Program-made: the position numbers and the translations under genes
Part shown: positions 7,667-11,338 of the stretch, piece by piece
Layout of the letters: the number at the start of each line of letters is the position of its first letter
Numbering within the stretch: the stretch's first letter is position 1
Notes under the pieces: generated by a model
The model's input: the letters and a program-made list of their open reading frames with translations, nothing else
The model's database searches: none
What the model was told of the DNA's origin: nothing
NCBI GenBank assembly: GCA_026982515.1
Contig: JALSGY010000433.1
Location: 1-11,338 of the forward strand
Source: Paracoccaceae bacterium
GTDB taxonomy: Bacteria; Pseudomonadota; Alphaproteobacteria; Rhodobacterales; Rhodobacteraceae
Direction: 5' to 3'
Length of the DNA: 11,338 bases

Positions 7667-8261
7667 TCTGCCCCGCCGCAAGCTGCTGGCCGGACTTTCG
7701 GCGGCGGGCCTTGCCCTGGCCGTTCCGGGGCCGGCGCTGGCGCTCACCACCGAAGAGGCCCGCGCCCTGATCGACAGGCTGGTGGCCGAGATCAACGCGG
7801 TGATCAACTCCGGCAAGCCGGAAAGGGCGATGTATGCGGATTTCGAGCAGATCTTCGCCCGTTACGCCTATGTCTCCGGCATTGCCCGCACCATCCTCGG
7901 CCCGCCTGCCCGCACCGCCAGCAAGGCGCAGATGAAGGCCTTCACGGCGGCCTTCCGGGGCTACATGGCGCGCAAGTACGGCAAGCGTTTTCGCGAGTTC
8001 ATCGGCGGCAGGATCATCGTCCAGAGCGCCCGGCCGCTGAAATCCTTCTTCGAGGTGAAGACCACTGCCGTTCTGCGCGGCGAACCGCCCTTCGAGGTGA
8101 CTTTCATGGTCTCGGACATTTCCGGCAGGAGCCTGTTCTTCGACATGCTGATCGAGGGTATCAGCCTGCTGAAAGCCGAGAAGACCGAGATCGGCGCCAT
8201 GCTCGACAAGCGCCGCGGGAAACTCGACCTGCTGATCGAGGATCTGCGCCGGGCCGGCTAG
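7632..8261 (+). CDS. mlaC: MlaC-family periplasmic phospholipid-binding protein
   Basis: A protein of up to 209 residues in the MlaC/Ttg2D family, the periplasmic shuttle that carries phospholipid between MlaA and the inner-membrane MlaFEDB complex. Family features include FEQIFARYAYVSGIARTILGPPAR, the FTAAFRGYMARKYGKRF block, and a C-terminal FDMLIEGISLLKAEKTEIGAML region. The N-terminus has twin arginines R15-R16 before a hydrophobic stretch and a likely cleavage after ALA at 35-37, resembling a Tat signal although it lacks the full S/T-RRxFLK consensus. Two starts are possible: ATG 7632 (AGGA upstream) or ATG 7647 (GAAGGG upstream, only five residues shorter). Both overlap the end of mlaA, implying coupled translation. 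The TAG stop shares a CTAG with the stop of the convergent penicillin-binding protein gene. Confidence 0.9.
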   Translation: MKGFTMTSFPSDLPRRKLLAGLSAAGLALAVPGPALALTTEEARALIDRLVAEINAVINSGKPERAMYADFEQIFARYAYVSGIARTILGPPARTASKAQMKAFTAAFRGYMARKYGKRFREFIGGRIIVQSARPLKSFFEVKTTAVLRGEPPFEVTFMVSDISGRSLFFDMLIEGISLLKAEKTEIGAMLDKRRGKLDLLIEDLRRAG

Positions 8262-10588
8262 CGGTTGCGCTGCCCGAATATCCCGCCCAGGACATCCTGC
8301 AGGATCCGTTCGGCCACGTTGGCACCTCCTCCGCGCCGGCCGGTGTCTTCGGGCGGGGCGAAGAGCATGGCCAGCTGTTCGTTGGTGAGGATGCCGAATT
8401 CATCGCCGCTGGCCTCCAGCGCCGCCGCCTGCTCGGCGGTCAGGCGCACAACCGGCGGCTCGGCCGGGCGGATCATCGGCAGGGGCTTGGGGGGCAGGCC
8501 CTCATGCACCCTGAGCATGGTCTCGCGCCAGATCTCGGCGGGCAGGCTGCCGCCGGTCATGCGGTTGGCGGTGGGCGAGTTGTCGTCGTTGCCCATCCAC
8601 ACGCCGGCCACGTAATCGGCGGTGAAGCCCAGCAGCCAGGCATCGCGCGCGCCCTGGGTGGTGCCGGTCTTGGCCGCGACCTCGCGGTCGGGCAGCCTGG
8701 CACGCTTGGCGGTGCCGCCCTCCACCACCTGGTTCATCATGTAGATCAGCTGCTGGGTGGTGGTGGTTGTGACGACCCGCTCGCCGATCCCGCCGGCCTG
8801 TCCCATCAGCGGTTCCTCGTCGCCCTGGATGCGCAACTCCAGCAGCCCGTAGGGGCGCACGCTGGAGCCGCCGTTGAGGATGCCGGCATAGGCGCTGGTC
8901 ATCTCCAGCAGGGTCGATTCGGAGGCCCCCAGCGCGATTGCCGGGCCATCGGCAAGAAACTCCGGGTTCAGCCCGAAGCCGGTTGCCACCTGCCGCACGG
9001 CCTCGCGCCCGACGGTTTCGGAGACCCGCACCGCCGGGGTGTTCAGCGAGTATTTCATCGCGTAGGTCAGGGTGACGGGGCCCTTGAACTTGCCGGTGTA
9101 GTTCTTTGGCGACCACGGGCCGGAGCCGGGGATCTCGAGGGTGATCGGGGCGTCCATCACCACGTCGTCATAACGGTAGCCCAGATCGAGGGCCGCGGCG
9201 TAGACGAAGGGCTTGAAGGCCGAGCCGGTCTGGCGGCGGGCCTGGATAGCGCGGTTGAACTGGCCGGCCACCCCCTTGAACTTGCGCCCGCCGACCATGG
9301 CCCGCACCGCCCCGTCGGCGGACATCACCACGATCGCCGCCTGCACTTCGCTGTCCTCTCCGAGGCGCTCCTCGATCACCTTCTGCAGGGCTTCCTCGGC
9401 GGCGGCCTGGATCTTCGGGTCGAAGGTGGTGCGGATGATCACGTCTTCGGTGGTGGCGCTGGTGAAGAAGGACGGCCCGCTTTCCATCACCCAGTCGGCG
9501 AAATAGCCCCCCGCGCGCGCCTGTGCCGCCATCGACAGCTGTGCCGGGTTGGTGCGGGCCTCTTCGGCCTCTTGCGGGGTCAGATAGCCCTGCTCTTCCA
9601 TCAGCCCGATGATCAGGTTGGCGCGGTCGCGCGAACGCTGCAGGTTGGCGGTGGGCGCATATTTCGAAGGCGCCTTGAGCAATCCCGCCAGCATGGCCGC
9701 CTCGGCCGGCGAGAGCTGGCTGGCGGACTTGCCGAAATAGCGCTGGCTGGCGGCCTCGAAGCCGCGGGTGCCGGCGCCCAGGTAGGCGCGGTTGAGGTAG
9801 ATCGTCAGGATCTCGTCCTTCGAATACTTGGCCTCCATGGCCAGGGCATAGACCGCTTCCTTCATCTTGCGCCAAAGGGAGCTTTCGCGGCAGTCGGCCT
9901 CGTAGGCGGCTTCCGATTCCCATTTCGCGGGGTCGAACTTCACCCCGATGCACAGAAGCTTTGCCGTCTGCTGGGTGATGGTGGAGCCGCCGTTGCCCGA
10001 AAGCGGCCCGCGGCCCGCCTCGAGGTTGATGCGGATCGCCGAGGCGATGCCGCGGGGGCTGATTCCCAGATGCTGGTAGAAGCGCTTGTCTTCCGTGGCG
10101 ATGATCGCGTTCCTGAGGTGTGGCGAGACGGTATCGGCGGTGATCTGGCCGCCGAACTGCTCTCCGCGCCAGGCGAAGACTTCGCCGTTGCGGTCAAGCA
10201 GCGTGACAGAGCCGCGCACCCGGGCGTCAAGCAGTTCGCTCATCGGGGGAAGGGTGGTGTAGGTATACATGACCGCCAGCCCGACGATGATCGCCGCCAC
10301 CGCAGCGCCGCGCCAGATCAGGCGCCACAGCAGCACCGCGCTCCAGCGCACCAGGCCGATGAGGGCTGCCACCAGGAAATTGCGCCTTCGCCCGCGCCCG
10401 GCCTTGCGCCGCGCTGCTGCCTGGCCGGCCTGCGCCGCCTTGGGCTTGGGCTGCGAGGCCCGCGGGCGGCCGCCGGATGCCGGTGCCGCGGCCTTCGGCT
10501 TTTCCGCCCTGGGCTGCCTGGCCGCGGGTTTTTTCGGATAGCGCCTGTCCGCCACCAGAGGGGGGCGCTTCTTTCCGTTTCCGCTCAT
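8258..10588 (-). CDS. Class A penicillin-binding protein (PBP1A type)
   Basis: A 776-residue bifunctional peptidoglycan synthase anchored in the inner membrane. Residues 1 to about 69 are a cytoplasmic tail rich in Lys, Arg, Pro and Ala; hydrophobic anchor sequence spans about 70-111. The GT51 glycosyltransferase domain has the catalytic Glu in EDKRFYQH (E166) and GGSTITQQTAKLL from 200, then KMKEAVYALAMEAKYSKDEILTIYLNRAYLG. The transpeptidase domain has the SAFK nucleophile motif (S456, K459), SLN (514-516) and KTGT (640-643). The start at 10588 is preferred to an in-frame ATG at 10660 because GGAAA lies 8 bases upstream and the longer form adds only non-conserved residues. The C-terminus ends in a Gly/Arg-rich tail after the transpeptidase domain. 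It is the only gene of its unit in the window and converges on mlaC. Confidence 0.95.
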   Translation of the reverse strand: MSGNGKKRPPLVADRRYPKKPAARQPRAEKPKAAAPASGGRPRASQPKPKAAQAGQAAARRKAGRGRRRNFLVAALIGLVRWSAVLLWRLIWRGAAVAAIIVGLAVMYTYTTLPPMSELLDARVRGSVTLLDRNGEVFAWRGEQFGGQITADTVSPHLRNAIIATEDKRFYQHLGISPRGIASAIRINLEAGRGPLSGNGGSTITQQTAKLLCIGVKFDPAKWESEAAYEADCRESSLWRKMKEAVYALAMEAKYSKDEILTIYLNRAYLGAGTRGFEAASQRYFGKSASQLSPAEAAMLAGLLKAPSKYAPTANLQRSRDRANLIIGLMEEQGYLTPQEAEEARTNPAQLSMAAQARAGGYFADWVMESGPSFFTSATTEDVIIRTTFDPKIQAAAEEALQKVIEERLGEDSEVQAAIVVMSADGAVRAMVGGRKFKGVAGQFNRAIQARRQTGSAFKPFVYAAALDLGYRYDDVVMDAPITLEIPGSGPWSPKNYTGKFKGPVTLTYAMKYSLNTPAVRVSETVGREAVRQVATGFGLNPEFLADGPAIALGASESTLLEMTSAYAGILNGGSSVRPYGLLELRIQGDEEPLMGQAGGIGERVVTTTTTQQLIYMMNQVVEGGTAKRARLPDREVAAKTGTTQGARDAWLLGFTADYVAGVWMGNDDNSPTANRMTGGSLPAEIWRETMLRVHEGLPPKPLPMIRPAEPPVVRLTAEQAAALEASGDEFGILTNEQLAMLFAPPEDTGRRGGGANVAERILQDVLGGIFGQRNR

Positions 10589-10663
10589 GCTTCCGGTTTC
10601 CGATACCTGCTCGTTTGAGACTAGATAAGCGGTCGTGCCGGGAATGTGGAGCCGCCGCAACTC

Positions 10664-10730
10664 ACATTATGCTTTTCATGCTGCCCAATAATCAGGCAAT
10701 CGATGCAATTTGTGCAAAAAATGTGCAATT
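10664..10730. repeat. A+T-rich stretch with spaced GCAAT/TGCA repeats
   Basis: In the divergent region between the penicillin-binding protein and PII genes, GCAAT occurs at 10696-10700, 10705-10709 and 10725-10729, with GCAAA at 10714-10718. The spacings are 9, 9 and 11 bases. TGCA occurs at 10704, 10713 and 10724. The stretch is clearly more A+T-rich than its surroundings. It is a candidate regulator-binding cluster, for example for a nitrogen regulator, but the spacing does not match the 17-base enteric NtrC palindrome. It also contains a CATAAT on the minus strand (10671-10666) that could be a -10 box for the penicillin-binding protein gene, without a clear -35. Confidence 0.4.
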
Positions 10731-10743
10731 CGCCCTGCGCCCG

Positions 10744-10768
10744 GCCGGATTTCGCCGGCTGTTTTCTT
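10744..10768 (+). terminator. Terminator-like hairpin in the PII gene leader
   Basis: GCCGG (10744-10748) and CCGGC (10755-10759) form a 5-bp GC stem with a 6-base loop, followed by TGTTTTCTT (10760-10768). It has the shape of an intrinsic terminator on the plus strand, yet the gene behind it on that strand is the PII gene, 76 bases away. If the promoter lies upstream, this is an attenuator-like leader element; if downstream, it blocks stray transcription. The stem is short, so termination may be partial. Confidence 0.4.
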
Positions 10769-10812
10769 GAGACTCCCTTCTTCTGTGCGCTTCCTGCCCT
10801 GTGTGGAATCCC

Positions 10813-10847
10813 GCAGGGGCACCTGCCAACCGGAGGGGAATGACGTG
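10813..10847 (+). promoter_or_regulatory. glnK: Leader hairpin, ribosome binding site and GTG start of the PII gene
   Basis: GCAGG (10813-10817) and CCTGC (10822-10826) form a 5-bp stem with a GGCA loop. It is followed by a strong Shine-Dalgarno GGAGGGG (10832-10838). An 8-base spacer from GGAGG leads to the GTG at 10845. An ATG at 10840 is too close and out of frame: it reads ATG ACG TGA and stops. The GTG is therefore the real start, and gives the conserved MKLIIAAIKPFKL beginning. Confidence 0.75.
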
Positions 10848-11183
10848 AAACTGATCATTGCAGCAATCAAGCCGTTCAAGCTGGACGAGGTGCGCGAAGC
10901 GCTCACCGCGATCGGCGTGCGCGGGATGATGGTAACCGAAATCAAGGGTTTCGGATCGCAGTCGGGGCATACCGAAATCTACCGGGGCGCCGAATACACG
11001 GTGAATTTCGTGCCCAAGGTAAAGATCGAGATCGCCGTTCCGGACTCGATGGTCGAGCAGGTCACCGAAGCCATCGTGAACACCGCCAGAACCGGCAAGA
11101 TCGGTGACGGCAAGATTTTCGTTCTCGACGTGGAAAGCGCCGTGCGCGTCCGCACCGGCGAAACCAACGAAGACGCGCTGTGA
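10845..11183 (+). CDS. glnK: PII nitrogen-regulatory protein (GlnK/GlnB family)
   Basis: A 112-residue PII signal protein, the usual full length. Trimeric PII binds ATP, ADP and 2-oxoglutarate and reports nitrogen status to AmtB, the uridylyltransferase GlnD, glutamine synthetase adenylylation and NtrB. Conserved parts are the IKPFKLDEVREAL opening, the T-loop with uridylylatable Y51 in RGAEYTVNF (47-55), and the B-loop TGKIGDGKIFV. The C-terminal VRVRTGE is also present. Near-invariant G37, K58 and R47 positions are intact. It starts with GTG. The gene lies 32 bases before amtB, the arrangement typical of GlnK rather than the glnB-glnA pairing, so GlnK is preferred; sequence alone does not separate the two paralogues reliably. 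Confidence 0.95.
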   Translation: MKLIIAAIKPFKLDEVREALTAIGVRGMMVTEIKGFGSQSGHTEIYRGAEYTVNFVPKVKIEIAVPDSMVEQVTEAIVNTARTGKIGDGKIFVLDVESAVRVRTGETNEDAL

Positions 11184-11215
11184 AGCCGCGCAAGCCCGAA
11201 AAAGTGAGAGAGACA

Positions 11216-11338
11216 ATGAAAAGCCTGATGAAAACCGCCGGCCTGGCTGCCACGATCTCGGCGCTGGCCCTTCCCGTGGTGGCCCAGGAGGCTGCCGAAC
11301 CGATCATGGACAAGGGCGATGTCGCCTGGATGATGGTA
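11216..11338 (+). CDS. amtB: Ammonium transporter AmtB, N-terminal part
   Basis: Only the first 41 codons are in the window. They encode a signal peptide (basic MKSLMK start, hydrophobic core, likely cleavage after VVA at residue 23), then EAAEPIMDKGDVAWMMV. The MDKGD-AWM motif is the start of the first membrane helix region of Amt/MEP/Rh ammonium channels, which move NH3/NH4+ across the inner membrane as trimers and are plugged by GlnK when nitrogen is plentiful. GAGAG lies just upstream of the ATG at 11216; a second in-frame ATG at 11228 is possible. The 32-base gap after the PII gene supports co-transcription. Confidence 0.93.
   Translation, partial: MKSLMKTAGLAATISALALPVVAQEAAEPIMDKGDVAWMMV

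Noticed and set aside
8504..10618. A 704-codon open frame on the plus strand opposite the penicillin-binding protein
   Set aside because: It is antisense to a fully conserved bifunctional enzyme, low in complexity (Gly, Ala, His, Arg) and without a family match by eye.
10589..10844. Sigma-54 (-24/-12) promoter ahead of the PII gene
   Set aside because: No GG-N10-GC element resembling TGGCAC-N5-TTGC was found in the region by eye.

Overview
The window is a G+C-rich, densely packed chromosomal segment. It most resembles an alphaproteobacterium, probably of the Rhodobacterales/Rhodobacteraceae type. This rests on the gene families and their order (FemAB-like protein, glycerophosphodiesterase and RidA in one operon; a PII gene followed directly by an ammonium transporter; a Rhodobacteraceae-style class A penicillin-binding protein), not on a marker gene. 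No rRNA, tRNA, CRISPR array, insertion sequence, integrase, phage gene or plasmid gene was recognised. Twelve protein genes explain nearly all of the sequence, and no gap longer than 300 bases lacks a gene.

Layout. Bases 1-746 (+) hold the 3' end of an mprF/lpiA-type aminoacyl-phosphatidylglycerol synthase, closed by a clear intrinsic terminator. Bases 850-2148 (+) encode an APC-family permease. It converges with a two-gene minus-strand unit, a ferredoxin-reductase-type flavoprotein (2820-4031) and rsmD (2215-2820), which overlap by one base. Next is a second minus-strand operon, ridA-like (6217-6681), glycerophosphodiester phosphodiesterase (5450-6220) and a FemAB/GNAT-like protein (4217-5401), ending in a likely terminator. 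From a shared 220-base divergent region, mlaA and mlaC (6902-8261) run on the plus strand. They meet head-on with a class A penicillin-binding protein (8258-10588, minus), with both stop codons inside one CTAG. A 256-base divergent region then leads to a PII gene (10845-11183) and the start of amtB (from 11216, cut by the window end).

How the genes fit together. Many of the products act on the envelope: lipid headgroup modification (MprF), retrograde phospholipid transport (MlaA, MlaC), glycerophosphodiester breakdown, and peptidoglycan synthesis. The PII-AmtB pair is the conserved nitrogen-sensing and ammonium-uptake unit. RsmD is a housekeeping 16S rRNA methyltransferase. I found no convincing undescribed multi-gene system. 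The most interesting parts are non-coding: paired CCAATTGG palindromes between ridA and mlaA, and the repeat- and hairpin-containing leader of the PII gene.
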